Made by a program: the position numbers and the translations under genes. From NCBI RefSeq assembly GCF_000336955.1, contig NZ_AOLI01000019.1, positions 115,960 to 161,267 on the forward strand: a stretch of DNA of 45,308 bases. The letters run 5' to 3'. The notes under the pieces are model-generated. The model ran no database searches and was not told the origin of the DNA. It saw only the letters and a list, made by a program, of their open reading frames with translations. This DNA comes from Haloferax larsenii JCM 13917 (GTDB lineage Archaea; Halobacteriota; Halobacteria; Halobacteriales; Haloferacaceae). This document shows, one piece after another, positions 31,102-39,923 of the stretch (positions within the stretch are counted from its first letter, which is position 1; each line of letters opens with the position of its first letter).

Positions 31102-32415
31102 GTGACTTCCACACTACGGCGAGCGGGTGGATTCGCGGTTGTCGGGACGTTGGCCCTCGCGGCCCCCAGTCTCGGCTCGGCCGCGTTTGCACCGTTCGCC
31201 GCAGTCGCGCTCTTGGCGGCTTTCGTCATCGACGACGGGCCGCTGTTCGAGCTGTTCGCGCGACCGGGAGACCGCGAGGACGGCCGTCTCAACGGACTGG
31301 CTGGCTTCGCACTCGCCGCGACCGGGCTGGCACTTCTCGCGACGGTCCCCCGGGTCAAGATGCCACTCACGGCGTTCGTCGCTGCCGTGTTGGTACTCGC
31401 CTACGGGAACCTCGGAGGGCGACTGGCCGACGCCCGCCTCGACGACGAGTTCTTGCAGACCGCCGGATTCGTCGGTACGGGACTCGCGGCCGCGACTGTC
31501 GGCCAAGTGGCCGTCGCCAACGTGACGGGAGCACCAGCGCCGCTCGCTCGGTTTACGTTCGTCGCAGCACTGGGCGCGCTCGTCGCCGCACTCCTCCGGA
31601 CGGCCTTCTACGAGCGCGACGACCCCCTTGTCATGATTACCGTCGGGTTCGTCCTGTGGGGAGTCGAAGTCCTTGCAGGCCCCGTCTCACCCACCCAGAC
31701 TGGTATCTCCATCGCGCTGACGGTCGCACTCGGCTACGCCGCCTACGCGCTCGGAACCGCGTCGCTCGCCGGGATGCTCACGGGCGTTCTCCTTCTCTTG
31801 GTCGCCATCGGCCTCGGCGGGTTCGGCTGGGCTATCGTCCTCGTCTCGTTCTTCTCTATCGGCGGCCTCGCCACCAAGTTCCGCTACGACCACAAGGCGG
31901 AACGCGGCGTCGCAGAGAAAAACGAGGGTGCTCGCGGGACGGGCAACGTCCTCGGCAACTCCGCGGTGTCGCTCGTCGCGGTCGTCGGCTACGCCGCCAC
32001 ACAGACCATCGGCCACAGTCTCGGGAGCGACCTCTTCATCCTCGCGTTCGGCGGCTCCGTCGCCGCCGCGATGAGTGACACGCTCTCCAGCGAAATCGGC
32101 GGCCTGTTCGACAACCCGCGGCTCATCACGACGTTCAAGCCTGTGCCACCGGGAACCGACGGCGGCGTCACGTGGCAGGGCGAAGTCGCCGGTATCGTCG
32201 GCTCTGCGCTCGTCGCCGCGCTCGCGTACGTCCTGCTGCCGCTTTCGACCGAGGCTGCTGCGCTCGCGGTGCTCGTCGGCGGCGTTGCGGGAATGACAGT
32301 CGACAGTCTCCTCGGCGCAACCGTCGAAGGCTCCGGTCTCGGCAATCAGGCGGTCAACTTCCTCGCGACGCTCGCCGGCGCGCTGGCAGCTGTCATTGCG
32401 TGGATACCGCTGTAA
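31102..32415 (+). CDS. DUF92 membrane protein, possible prenyl-phosphate kinase
   Basis: 437-residue membrane protein with about ten to twelve helices. The DUF92 core is in the second half: YDHKAERGVAEKNEGARGTG (about 275-295), VLGNSAVSL, AAAMSDTLSSEIGGL and TTFKPVPPGTDGGVTWQG (about 355-372), then SLLGATVEG. Plant VTE6, a DUF92 relative, phosphorylates phytyl phosphate. Next to cis-prenyltransferase genes, an isoprenoid-phosphate substrate is likely here. The GTG at 31102 (VTSTLRRAGG) is supported by a TATA-like box (GGGTTAAGTG, about 31070-31079) some 26 bases upstream. An ATG-like start at 31036 would add a polar, non-membrane extension. Confidence 0.85.
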   Translation: MTSTLRRAGGFAVVGTLALAAPSLGSAAFAPFAAVALLAAFVIDDGPLFELFARPGDREDGRLNGLAGFALAATGLALLATVPRVKMPLTAFVAAVLVLAYGNLGGRLADARLDDEFLQTAGFVGTGLAAATVGQVAVANVTGAPAPLARFTFVAALGALVAALLRTAFYERDDPLVMITVGFVLWGVEVLAGPVSPTQTGISIALTVALGYAAYALGTASLAGMLTGVLLLLVAIGLGGFGWAIVLVSFFSIGGLATKFRYDHKAERGVAEKNEGARGTGNVLGNSAVSLVAVVGYAATQTIGHSLGSDLFILAFGGSVAAAMSDTLSSEIGGLFDNPRLITTFKPVPPGTDGGVTWQGEVAGIVGSALVAALAYVLLPLSTEAAALAVLVGGVAGMTVDSLLGATVEGSGLGNQAVNFLATLAGALAAVIAWIPL

Positions 32416-32417
32416 CT

Positions 32418-32822
32418 GTGTCTGTGAGACCTGCTCGTCCGGGCGACCGCGCGGCTGTCTCGTCGCTCCAGCAACTCATCTCAGAGCCGTCGCCCGAACT
32501 TCTCGACGCGTGGCCAGCGGTCGGGACGCTTCTCGTCTCCGTCGATACTGCTGACCGTCCGGTCGGGTATCTTCTCGCCACCGGCGACCACGTTGCCGAA
32601 CTCGCAGTCTCGCCCGAGGCACGGCGCGAGGGACGTGCCACCGCACTGGTCGATGCACTTCGAGCCCGACGAGGAGACGCGTCGCTCACCGTGTTGGTGC
32701 ATCCCGACAACGAGGCTGCCCGAGCGTGTTACGAGGCTCTCGGATTCCGCCGCGATGGACGCGTCGCCGACGCGTTCGAGGACGCCGACGCGATTCGGCT
32801 CGTGTCCGACTCGCCCGACTAA
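32418..32822 (+). CDS. GNAT acetyltransferase
   Basis: 134-residue acetyl-CoA-dependent transferase. It begins VSVRPARPGDRAAVSSLQQL, the usual GNAT first strand and helix. The acetyl-CoA loop is ELAVSPEARREGRATALVDA (about 66-85), and HPDNEAARACYEALGF (about 100-115) closes the fold. The substrate is not evident. The GTG at 32418 follows the DUF92 stop by two bases, so the two are translated from one message. It ends eight bases before the convergent dnaG stop. Confidence 0.85.
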   Translation: MSVRPARPGDRAAVSSLQQLISEPSPELLDAWPAVGTLLVSVDTADRPVGYLLATGDHVAELAVSPEARREGRATALVDALRARRGDASLTVLVHPDNEAARACYEALGFRRDGRVADAFEDADAIRLVSDSPD

Positions 32823-32829
32823 CGTCGCC

Positions 32830-34239
32830 TCAGGCGAGCAGCTGGTCAGCCGTTCTGACGCGGACGCTAACGGGCTTTTTGACGAACTCTCCGATAGAGC
32901 GCCCGACGACGTGTTCGACGCCGCGCTGGGCCGCGATATCGACGAGCTTCTGACTCGTTTCGCCGTCGACCACGACGAGCAACGGCACCGACTCGGTGTC
33001 TTCGAGTGCGTCGTACACCGTTTCGACCGCGACTTCTTCGAGGAGGTCGAGTTCGTCGTCGAGGAAACGAGCGCGGCCACTCTCTTCGGTGACGACTTCG
33101 CGCACGTGGTCGGCGAGCGACTTCGATTCCGGCGCTTGCTCGTCGGCGACGGAGTCGGCTGTATCGGCCGGTTCCGGCGGTGCGCCGGCGAGGACTTCTG
33201 GTTCCGGAATCGGTTCGTCCGCTGTAGCGTTCGGCGGCTCGCTCGTCGTTTCGACGGTTATCGTTCCGCTGTTGTCCGACTCCGTCTCGGAAGACGCGTC
33301 GGCGGTTGGGGTGGCGGATGCGTCGGCAGTCGAGGCGGCCGACGTGTCGTCAGGTGCCGGTGCCTCCGGGCGGGAGTCCGAATGCACTCCCGAAGTGTCG
33401 CCAGCGGCGGCGACAGCCGCCCGCAAGTCGCCGTCGTCCGGCAGCGCCGAGAAGGCAATCTTGTTCCGGAGGGACCGGAGTACGTCGCTCCGGTCGAGGT
33501 CTTCGACCGACTGCCCGTCTGGCGCGAACGCGACGTAGTCCACGTCACCGACTTGAGCGAGTTCCCGAAGGATGAGTTCGCCGCCGCGGTCGCCATCGAG
33601 GAACGCGGTGACTGTCCGGTCTTGGGTGAGCGACGCGACCGCGTCGGGGACGTTCGTCCCCTCGACTGCAACGGCGTTCTTGATGCCGAAGCGGAGGAGC
33701 GTCAGCACGTCGGCACGGCCTTCGACCACGATGATGGCGTCGGAGTCGGTGACTCGTGGTCCGGCCGGAAGCCCGTGGTACTCGGAGATGTCTTCGACGC
33801 GGACGCTCTCTTTGACCTCTTCGAGAATCTCGGTCGACGACATGACGGTGTCGTCGAACGATTCGGTGAGGAGTTCCTTCGCCCGCTCGACGACCTTGCG
33901 GCGTTTCGCCTCGCGAACGTCTTCGATACTCGTGACCTCGATGGCCGCCTGACAGGGGCCGACGCGGGTGAGCGTCTCCAGCGAGGCTGCGAGGATGGCC
34001 GTCTCGACCTTGTCGAGACTGCTCGCGATGGTCATCTGGCCGAACGAGTGGCCGTTTTCGGAGTCTATCTGTACGTCTATACGTCCGACTTTGGAGGACT
34101 GCTGGAGGTCGCGGAGGTCGAGTTCGTCGCCGAGCAACCCTTCGGTCTGCCCGAAGACGGCGCCGACCACGTCGCTCCGTTCGACAACTCCATCGGCGGA
34201 GATTGAAGCGTGAATGAGGTATTTTGCGGTGTCGTCCAT
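32830..34239 (-). CDS. dnaG: DnaG-type primase, archaeal
   Basis: Archaeal DnaG, 469 residues. In archaea this Toprim protein is associated with the exosome and may also act in priming. The N-terminal DnaG domain starts [20 protein letters not shown]. The Toprim catalytic residues lie in [17 protein letters not shown] (about 168-184) and [18 protein letters not shown] (about 208-225). A long Ala/Thr/Ser/Glu linker (about 285-380) separates it from a C-terminal alpha/beta domain. The ATG at 34239 is preceded by a leader of about 54 bases that is unusual for this genome. Confidence 0.95.
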   Translation of the reverse strand: MDDTAKYLIHASISADGVVERSDVVGAVFGQTEGLLGDELDLRDLQQSSKVGRIDVQIDSENGHSFGQMTIASSLDKVETAILAASLETLTRVGPCQAAIEVTSIEDVREAKRRKVVERAKELLTESFDDTVMSSTEILEEVKESVRVEDISEYHGLPAGPRVTDSDAIIVVEGRADVLTLLRFGIKNAVAVEGTNVPDAVASLTQDRTVTAFLDGDRGGELILRELAQVGDVDYVAFAPDGQSVEDLDRSDVLRSLRNKIAFSALPDDGDLRAAVAAAGDTSGVHSDSRPEAPAPDDTSAASTADASATPTADASSETESDNSGTITVETTSEPPNATADEPIPEPEVLAGAPPEPADTADSVADEQAPESKSLADHVREVVTEESGRARFLDDELDLLEEVAVETVYDALEDTESVPLLVVVDGETSQKLVDIAAQRGVEHVVGRSIGEFVKKPVSVRVRTADQLLA

Positions 34240-34391
34240 TGGTGAAACACCCCTGCAGGGGGTGGTGTGATGATGATGGTGATGATGCTGTTGCAGGTCG
34301 CTCCTGCGAACGTCGTTATATAAATCGTGCTGCAGGGAAATATCTATCGCGGCCGATGTGTCGGCTCGGCAATTGCCTTCGTGACAGCGCG
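34240..34391 (-). promoter_or_regulatory. dnaG promoter and structured leader
   Basis: A strong TATA box (TTTATATAA on the minus strand, 34316-34324) would start transcription near 34293-34297, giving a leader of about 54 bases. Near that start is an inverted repeat, GCAGG-5-CCTGC (34293-34307). Next is a CAT-rich trinucleotide run (34266-34289), then a perfect 12-base palindrome CCCCTGCAGGGG (34250-34261) ten bases before the ATG. Most genes in the window look leaderless, so this leader may carry translational or protein-binding control. No gene is visible in the rest of the gap. Confidence 0.6.
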
Positions 34392-35129
34392 CTATCGGGA
34401 GGTAGCGAGCGTCTCACCGGCGTCCCGACAGAACGCTGCTGGGTCGTCCGGGTCGTCGTGTTCCGCGATAACCCACTCGACGAACTCGGCGTCGGCTGCG
34501 GCGGCCAGACAGTTGTCGATGTCCAGGTCTCCCGCGCCGAGTGAGACGGGGCGGCCCCCGCGTTCGGCCGCGGAATCGACGACCACGTCTTTGAGGTGGA
34601 CAATCGGTGTTCGGTCGGCGTACGTCGTCAGATAGCTGACTGGGTCGTAGCCCGCGGCCAGAATCCACGCGAGGTCGAGTTCGAAGCCGACACCCGAGTT
34701 GTCGGCCAGTCTGTCCAAGGCGGGTTCGCCGTCGACCGACCGAAGTTCGTGCTCGTGGTTGTGATAGAGGAGTCTGATTCCCCGGTCGTCACACCGTGCA
34801 GTCAGGTCGTCGAGGCGACGCGCCGTCTCGTCTACCGAGTCGGCGTCGGCGAAGTCTTCCGGGGGAAGATACGGGACGACGAGCGTCTCGACTCCGAGCG
34901 CCCCGTACTGTTCGCACACCGCGTCGAGGTCGGACTCCAACTCCTCGATTGGGACGTGGGCGGCGGGCGCGTCGAGCCCCGTCTCAGAAAGACGCTCTCG
35001 AATCGCGCCGGTGTCGTCGAGTCCCGCGAACTCGACCCCGTCGAACCCGGCGTCGGCAGCGCGCTCGACCAGTTCGGCCGTCGATTCCCCGAGATTCCGG
35101 AGCGAGTAGAGTTGAATCCCGAATTCCAT
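34392..35129 (-). CDS. Sugar phosphate isomerase/epimerase-like TIM barrel
   Basis: 245-residue protein of the xylose-isomerase-like TIM barrel superfamily. It starts with [20 protein letters not shown] (strand 1 and helix), then [34 protein letters not shown] (metal-binding His/Glu, about 120-135), [14 protein letters not shown] (Glu/Asp ligands) and [11 protein letters not shown] (His, about 180). Substrate is unknown; sugars, inositols or hydroxypyruvate are possible. It diverges from the DUF3311-symporter pair. The ATG at 35129 starts directly with the first strand. Confidence 0.88.
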   Translation of the reverse strand: MEFGIQLYSLRNLGESTAELVERAADAGFDGVEFAGLDDTGAIRERLSETGLDAPAAHVPIEELESDLDAVCEQYGALGVETLVVPYLPPEDFADADSVDETARRLDDLTARCDDRGIRLLYHNHEHELRSVDGEPALDRLADNSGVGFELDLAWILAAGYDPVSYLTTYADRTPIVHLKDVVVDSAAERGGRPVSLGAGDLDIDNCLAAAADAEFVEWVIAEHDDPDDPAAFCRDAGETLATSR

Positions 35130-35286
35130 ACGGGTTCCTCGACGCGCACCGAGGAAATTGTTTCCACCACACTGAGCGAGCAGGGAAATTCGACGCAGAC
35201 TATTGAAGAAAATTCTTCTTCAGAGTCTCTCGACGTAGGAGAATAGAGTAACATTTACGTCCGGTTATCAACTATCGTTTCCAGTA
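35130..35286. promoter_or_regulatory. Divergent promoter region with GAAGAA inverted repeat
   Basis: The 157-base gap between the isomerase-like gene and the transporter pair is AT-richer than its neighbours. It holds the inverted repeat GAAGAA-aa-TTCTTC at 35205-35218, near the middle, and A/T-rich stretches toward both genes. A dimeric regulator could control both directions from this site. Confidence 0.45.
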
Positions 35287-35502
35287 ATGACGAGAACGCG
35301 CACCGATTACCTCTGGGTTGCGACCTTCGCGGTCCTCGTGGCGCTCGCCGTCCCGTGGTTTCTGTGGGGCGACAGCCGCGTGTTCGCCGGCCTCCCGCTG
35401 TGGCTCTGGTGGCACATCGGCTGGATGGTACTGACTGCTGCGGTCTTCCACCTGTTCACGCGCCGGGCGTGGGACCGCGGGATGGGCGAGGTGACCAACT
35501 GA
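35287..35502 (+). CDS. DUF3311 small membrane subunit
   Basis: 71-residue membrane protein with two helices (about 9-27 WVATFAVLVALAVPWFLWG, and 38-56 LWWHIGWMVLTAAVFHLF). Trp-rich helices and a C-terminal Arg-Arg-Ala-Trp-Asp match the DUF3311 family, which regularly precedes sodium/solute symporter genes and is thought to be a small partner, much as YhdT precedes PanF. Its stop overlaps the symporter ATG by one base (TGATG), so translation is coupled. Confidence 0.88.
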   Translation: MTRTRTDYLWVATFAVLVALAVPWFLWGDSRVFAGLPLWLWWHIGWMVLTAAVFHLFTRRAWDRGMGEVTN

Positions 35503-37001
35503 TGGTGTCCGCGCTCGGCATCCAACTCGGCGTCGTCGGCGTGTACCTAGTGGTCGCACTCGCCATCGGACTGCTCGCCTACCGACTGACCAGCAGCGAC
35601 GCCGAGGATTACTACCTCGCAGGCCGCTCTATCGGGACTGTCGTCCTGCTGTTTACGACGTTTGCGACGCTCCTGTCGGCCTTCACGTTCTTCGGCGGGC
35701 CGGACCTCGCGTTCCGCGCCGGACCGGAGTGGATTCTGGTTATGGGCGTCATGGACGGCGTGCTCTTCGCCATCCTCTGGTACATCGTCGGCTACAAGCA
35801 GTGGCTCGTCGGCAAGGCCCACGGGTACGTCACGCTCGGCGAGATGCTCGGCGACCGCTTCGGGTCCAAGCGCCTCCGCGCGCTCGTCGCCGGAATCAGT
35901 CTCTTTTGGCTCTTCCCGTACGTGATGCTCCAGCAGATGGGTGCCGGTGAGGCTATCGTCGGCCTCACGAACGGTGCTATCCCCTACTGGGCGGGTGCCG
36001 CCGGAATTACGGTGTTCATGATTGCCTACGTCGTCATCGCGGGACTCCGCGGCGTCGCGTGGACCGACACGCTCCAAGGGCTGTTCATGCTCGGCGTCGT
36101 CTGGCTCGCTGTCGGGTGGGTCGCAACCGCGGCGGGCGGGCCAACCGCGCTCTCGAACGCGCTCGCGACCAACAAACCCGAGTTCCTCGCACTCGGCGGC
36201 GGTCTGTACTCGCCGCAGTTCATCATCTCCACCGCCGTCACTATCGCCTTCGGCGTGGCGATGTTCCCGCAGATAAACCAGCGCTTCTTCGTCGCCAAGT
36301 CCGGCAAAGTTCTCAAGCGCTCGTTCGCACTCTGGCCCGTGCTCGTCGTCTTGCTGTTCGTGCCGGCGTTCCTCCTCGGGACGTGGGCCGCCGGACTCGG
36401 TATCTCGGTCCCCGAAGGCGCGAACGTCTTGCCGGTCCTGCTCAACGAGTACACGCCGGTCTGGTTCGCGGCGCTCGTCGTCGCCGGCGCGATGGCCGCC
36501 ATGATGTCCTCGTCGGATTCGATGCTCCTCTCGGGGTCGTCGTACTTCACCCGCGACCTCTACCGGCCGTTCGTGAATCCGAGTGCGAGCGACGCCCGCG
36601 AAGCGTGGCTCGCCCGTATCGGCGTCGCCGTGTTCGCGACGCTGACCTTCGTCGCCAGTCTGTTCCGCCCCGGAACGCTCGTCGAAGTCGGCGACACCGC
36701 ATTCGGCGGGTTCGCACAGATGGCGCTTCCCGTCATCGTCGCGCTCTACTGGCCGAAGACGACGCGCTCGGGGATGTTCGCCGGTATCGTCGGGAGTCAG
36801 GCGTTCTACCTCGCGCACGTGTTCGTCCCGCCTGTGGACCTTGCCGGTGCGACACTCTTCGGCGCGACGTACCTCACGTGGGACTTCGCCCTCTGGGGCA
36901 TGCTCCTCTCGGCGCTCTTGACCGTCGGCGTCTCCGCGCTCACCGTCGCTGCCCCCGAAGAGAACCAACAGCGGTTCTCCGAGGGGCTTCGCGCCGACTG
37001 A
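35502..37001 (+). CDS. Sodium:solute symporter family transporter
   Basis: 499-residue membrane transporter of the SSS (SLC5) family with about thirteen helices. YLVVALAIGLLAYRLTSSDA and EDYYLAGRSIGTVVLLFT (the family start motif) open the protein. GFLAYVVIAGLRGV-type helix motifs follow (here AYVVIAGLRGVAWTDTLQGL), and then AMAAMMSSSDSMLLSGSSYF (about 335-354), which carries the conserved Ser run that forms part of the sodium site. Paired with DUF3311, it most resembles pantothenate/organic-anion carriers. The substrate could also be a sugar or a product of the divergent isomerase-like gene. The ATG at 35502 is set by the one-base overlap. Confidence 0.9.
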   Translation: MVSALGIQLGVVGVYLVVALAIGLLAYRLTSSDAEDYYLAGRSIGTVVLLFTTFATLLSAFTFFGGPDLAFRAGPEWILVMGVMDGVLFAILWYIVGYKQWLVGKAHGYVTLGEMLGDRFGSKRLRALVAGISLFWLFPYVMLQQMGAGEAIVGLTNGAIPYWAGAAGITVFMIAYVVIAGLRGVAWTDTLQGLFMLGVVWLAVGWVATAAGGPTALSNALATNKPEFLALGGGLYSPQFIISTAVTIAFGVAMFPQINQRFFVAKSGKVLKRSFALWPVLVVLLFVPAFLLGTWAAGLGISVPEGANVLPVLLNEYTPVWFAALVVAGAMAAMMSSSDSMLLSGSSYFTRDLYRPFVNPSASDAREAWLARIGVAVFATLTFVASLFRPGTLVEVGDTAFGGFAQMALPVIVALYWPKTTRSGMFAGIVGSQAFYLAHVFVPPVDLAGATLFGATYLTWDFALWGMLLSALLTVGVSALTVAAPEENQQRFSEGLRAD

Positions 37002-37087
37002 GGTCGGCGACCCCAAACCCCCCCTCGCGTTCCTCCGAATTGAGAGCGGGGCGAGGATTAATCTCCTCGGACGCCGTTTGTCGTTCT

Positions 37088-37372
37088 ATGCCTGAAGAAG
37101 TCCTCTTCGAATCCGAGAGCAAGCAGTCGCGCGCGGACATCGCATCGTACCTCCGAACCGTCGCCGACAAACTCGACGCTGGCGAGTCGATTACGCTGAC
37201 CGCCGGCGACCAGTCCGTGACGCTCGACCCGCCCACCTCGCCGACCTTCGAGGTGAAAGCAGAACGCGAAGGCCCTGTTGGAAGCCCCGGCGAACTGAGC
37301 ATCGAGTTCGAACTTGAGTGGGACGAAGACGGCGGCGACGGCGGCGAGTCCGGCGGTCTCGAAATCGAATAA
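37088..37372 (+). CDS. amphi-Trp domain protein
   Basis: 94-residue acidic protein of the small amphi-Trp family, common in haloarchaea. MPEEVLFESESKQSRADIAS leads into a helix (YLRTVADKLDAGESITLTAG), then beta hairpins ending SIEFELEWDEDGGDGG. No catalytic residues are known, and the role is unclear. A TATA-like ATTAATC lies at about 37054-37060, 27 or so bases before the ATG. It appears to be a single-gene unit. Confidence 0.85.
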   Translation: MPEEVLFESESKQSRADIASYLRTVADKLDAGESITLTAGDQSVTLDPPTSPTFEVKAEREGPVGSPGELSIEFELEWDEDGGDGGESGGLEIE

Positions 37373-37439
37373 GCGGACCGTCACCGGTTATCGGAAGAAA
37401 CAATAGATTTTTGACACGCAACTGAGTGGTCGAAGACCA

Positions 37440-37913
37440 ATGGACGTCCGGCCCCTTCAACCCGACGAGGTCCCCACGTTCGTCGACGACCTCTGGCTTC
37501 CGTTCGCCACCGAGATGGGCAACCTCGACGAACACGACGCCCTCGCCGGTGACGAGTACGTCCGAGTTAATGCCCTCGCGTACCGGCAGGCGCAGCTTGC
37601 GGACGAGGACGTACAGACGTTCGTTGCCGAAGCCGACGGGTCGCAGACGGGGTACACGACTGTCTCGTACTCGGAGTCGCCGCCAGTGTTCGCCCGCGGA
37701 GCGACGGCGAAGGTGACAGAGTTGTACGTCGAACCGGACGCTCGCGGCAGTGGGCTGGGGACGGCACTTCTCGAACGGGCACACGAGTGGGGCGAGAGAC
37801 GTGGCTGCGAACACGCGGCGCTGTCTGTCCACGCCCGCAACGAGACGGCACAGGCGTGTTACGAAGCAGCGGGCTACGAGACGCGCTACCTGAAAATGGA
37901 CCGACAGCTCTGA
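37440..37913 (+). CDS. GNAT acetyltransferase
   Basis: 157-residue acetyltransferase with a complete GNAT fold. MDVRPLQPDEVPTFVDDLWL starts the fold, and the acetyl-CoA loop is LYVEPDARGSGLGTALLERA (about 95-114). SVHARNETAQACYEAAGYET (about 130-149) holds the C-terminal strand and Tyr. The N-terminal insert (EHDALAGDEYVRVNALAYRQ) resembles small-molecule or amino-group acetyltransferases. A T-rich box at about 37404-37413 precedes the ATG by 27 bases. Unrelated to the GNAT at 32418 beyond the shared fold. Confidence 0.88.
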   Translation: MDVRPLQPDEVPTFVDDLWLPFATEMGNLDEHDALAGDEYVRVNALAYRQAQLADEDVQTFVAEADGSQTGYTTVSYSESPPVFARGATAKVTELYVEPDARGSGLGTALLERAHEWGERRGCEHAALSVHARNETAQACYEAAGYETRYLKMDRQL

Positions 37914-37951
37914 GTCGGCGTCGACAAACACCCGTCGTTTCGAGGGGGTGA

Positions 37952-37970
37952 TTCGGGTAGTAAACCCGAA
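37952..37970. promoter_or_regulatory. Inverted repeat before YqcI/YcgG gene
   Basis: TTCGGGT-agtaa-ACCCGAA is a perfect seven-base inverted repeat with a five-base loop, 32 bases before the ATG at 38002. Its position across the expected TATA region fits a repressor operator, or a hairpin in the terminator of the GNAT gene ending at 37913. Confidence 0.5.
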
Positions 37971-38001
37971 CCCTCAAATCGTCACACGCCAACTCCCGCG
38001 C

Positions 38002-38799
38002 ATGAACGAGTCGGGACTGCAAGTGCTCATGGAACAGGACGTGCTTCGCCGCCGCATCGACGATGGCGACCTCCCCGAGTGGGCGGTGAAGCACTACGAG
38101 ACGTTCCGCGAGACGATGCTCGGCGAGCGCGACGGTGCACCATTCCCGTGTTACTTCGGCGTCGAATCCGAGCGCAATGGCGACGCGCTCTACACGTTCG
38201 TCGAGTCCTCGACGGACAAAGACGCCCTGCTGGCGCTTCGCGACAACCTGCTCGAATATCTCGACGTGTATCGAGACTACTCGGAAGCGTGCTCGCTCGT
38301 CACGTTCTTCAAGCCGCCCGAGGAGGACCTGACGGAGGCCGACTATCACGAGCGTCTGTGGCACATCCTGCAGTTCCTCCACGTCAACGACCCCGAACCG
38401 TGGCCCGAAGACATTCCCACCGACCCCGACACCCCGACGTGGGAGTTCTGCTTCGGCGGCGAGCCTATCTTCCCGACGACGCGAGCGCCCTTCTACGACG
38501 AGCGACTGAGTCGCTACTGTCCGTGGGGCCTCGAAATCACGTTCCAGCCCCGACCGCTCTTCGATGGCATCACCGCCGACACCGAGGCCGGACAGAAGGC
38601 TCGTGACGTCATCCAGAACCGCATCGAGGACTACGACGGCGTCTGTCCGCACGCCGACCTCGGCGACTGGGGTGTCGACGGCGACCGCGAGTGGCCGCAG
38701 TACATGTTCTCCTCGGACGAGTCGCAGGCCCCCGACGAGTGTCCGATTCGCATCACCCGCGAGCACCCGAAGGTGCCGATGGCACCGGCGGACGACTGA
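38002..38799 (+). CDS. YqcI/YcgG family protein
   Basis: 265-residue soluble protein of the YqcI/YcgG family. Family signs are [20 protein letters not shown] (about 51-70), [20 protein letters not shown] (about 131-150), then [35 protein letters not shown] and the acidic C-terminal part. Function in the family is unsettled; Cys residues near the middle may matter, and some members sit by heme or redox genes. The ATG at 38002 is preferred to 37948. Its stop overlaps the next ATG by one base, so the cysteine hydrolase is its partner. Confidence 0.8.
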   Translation: MNESGLQVLMEQDVLRRRIDDGDLPEWAVKHYETFRETMLGERDGAPFPCYFGVESERNGDALYTFVESSTDKDALLALRDNLLEYLDVYRDYSEACSLVTFFKPPEEDLTEADYHERLWHILQFLHVNDPEPWPEDIPTDPDTPTWEFCFGGEPIFPTTRAPFYDERLSRYCPWGLEITFQPRPLFDGITADTEAGQKARDVIQNRIEDYDGVCPHADLGDWGVDGDREWPQYMFSSDESQAPDECPIRITREHPKVPMAPADD

Positions 38800-39389
38800 T
38801 GACTGACGACGACACGACACCGACACCGAGGCTCGAACTCCCTACCGACGCCGTACTCGTCTGCATCGACATGCAGGTCGGCTTCGACGCGGCGCGCTGG
38901 GGCGACAGAAACAATCCCGAGATGGAAGCCCGCGTCGCCGACCTGCTGGCGGCATGGCGCGACGTGGACGCACCCGTGGTGCACGTCCGCCACGACTCCA
39001 CAGAACCGGACTCGCCACTCCGAAGCGACGGCGAAGGATTCGACTGGAAGCCCGAAGCCGAACCCGTCGAGGACGAACCCGTGTTCACGAAACACGTCAA
39101 CAGCGGCTTTATCGGCACCGACCTCAAGGGATGGCTTCGCGACCGCGACTACGACACGCTCGTCCTCTGCGGCCTGACGACCGACCACTGCGTCTCGACG
39201 ACGACTCGGATGGCCGAGAATCTCGGGTTCGAGGTGTATCTCCCGGCCGACGCGACCGCGACGTTCGACCGTGAGGGCCCGGACGGCGAATCCTACTCGG
39301 CCGACGAGATGCACCGAACCGCGTTAGCGCATTTGAACGGCGAGTTCGCGGCAGTGGTACCGACGGAAGCACTGTTGCAGGCGCGGTAG
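38799..39389 (+). CDS. Isochorismatase-family cysteine hydrolase
   Basis: 196-residue amidohydrolase-like protein of the isochorismatase superfamily. The triad is visible: Asp in [12 protein letters not shown] (about 22), Lys in [10 protein letters not shown] (about 92), and the nucleophile Cys in [20 protein letters not shown] (about 128). A cis-peptide-like Gly-Leu-Thr precedes the Cys. Candidates are nicotinamide, ureidoacrylate or N-carbamoyl compounds; the substrate is not decided. It is translationally coupled to the YqcI/YcgG gene (TGATG). Confidence 0.92.
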   Translation: MTDDDTTPTPRLELPTDAVLVCIDMQVGFDAARWGDRNNPEMEARVADLLAAWRDVDAPVVHVRHDSTEPDSPLRSDGEGFDWKPEAEPVEDEPVFTKHVNSGFIGTDLKGWLRDRDYDTLVLCGLTTDHCVSTTTRMAENLGFEVYLPADATATFDREGPDGESYSADEMHRTALAHLNGEFAAVVPTEALLQAR

Positions 39390-39434
39390 GTCAAAATCAC
39401 ACGTCACGCTACTGTCGGTGGATTTACACCGTCC

Positions 39435-39839
39435 TTGGACGAGGTCTCTCGTGTGAAACGACGATTTCTCTTCGGACTCGGCGTGTTCGACATGGTCGTT
39501 CTCGCGTTCCCGATAGCACTCTTTGGACGACCTGAACACCTCCACCAATGGGTCTGGGTGGGCGGGTTCGCCATGGCCGGACTGCTCTTGATTGCCGCCG
39601 GGCTACGCGACTCGGTCGGCGTCGGAGCAGTATCGCTCGACTGGCACGTCGCCGCGGGTCTCGGATACCTCTGTTTCGGTATCGGGATGGTCGCAAACAC
39701 TGCGCCGACGCTCGGCGGAACGCGCGAGGACGTCTTCTTCGGCGCGCTGACCATCGTCACAATCGTCCCTCTGATGGTCTTCATGGGAATCGACTTCATC
39801 CGAGGCGGCGTCCACCTCGACATCTCGAAGTGGGAGTAA
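39435..39839 (+). CDS. Four-helix membrane protein, unknown
   Basis: About 134 residues with four hydrophobic helices: 13-30 (GLGVFDMVVLAFPIALF), 38-58 (WVWVGGFAMAGLLLIAAGL), 70-90 (HVAAGLGYLCFGIGMVA) and 100-118 (ALTIVTIVPLMVFMGIDF). It has no recognised motif. The start may be the TTG at 39435 or the GTG at 39453, which gives VKRRFLFGLG, a more usual positive-inside N-terminus. It lies 45 bases after the cysteine hydrolase and may be cotranscribed. Confidence 0.6.
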   Translation: MDEVSRVKRRFLFGLGVFDMVVLAFPIALFGRPEHLHQWVWVGGFAMAGLLLIAAGLRDSVGVGAVSLDWHVAAGLGYLCFGIGMVANTAPTLGGTREDVFFGALTIVTIVPLMVFMGIDFIRGGVHLDISKWE

Positions 39840-39923
39840 CCGGATTCAGTTTCGATTCACTCCGTCTGCGAACACCTATCGTTACGCAAACATATTTAGT
39901 GGAATCGACGGTACTGTGCCTGG

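Noticed and set aside
35547-37016. 489-codon minus-strand frame opposite the symporter gene
   Set aside because: It is a hydrophilic Arg/Glu/Asp-rich shadow of a transporter with complete family motifs on the plus strand.
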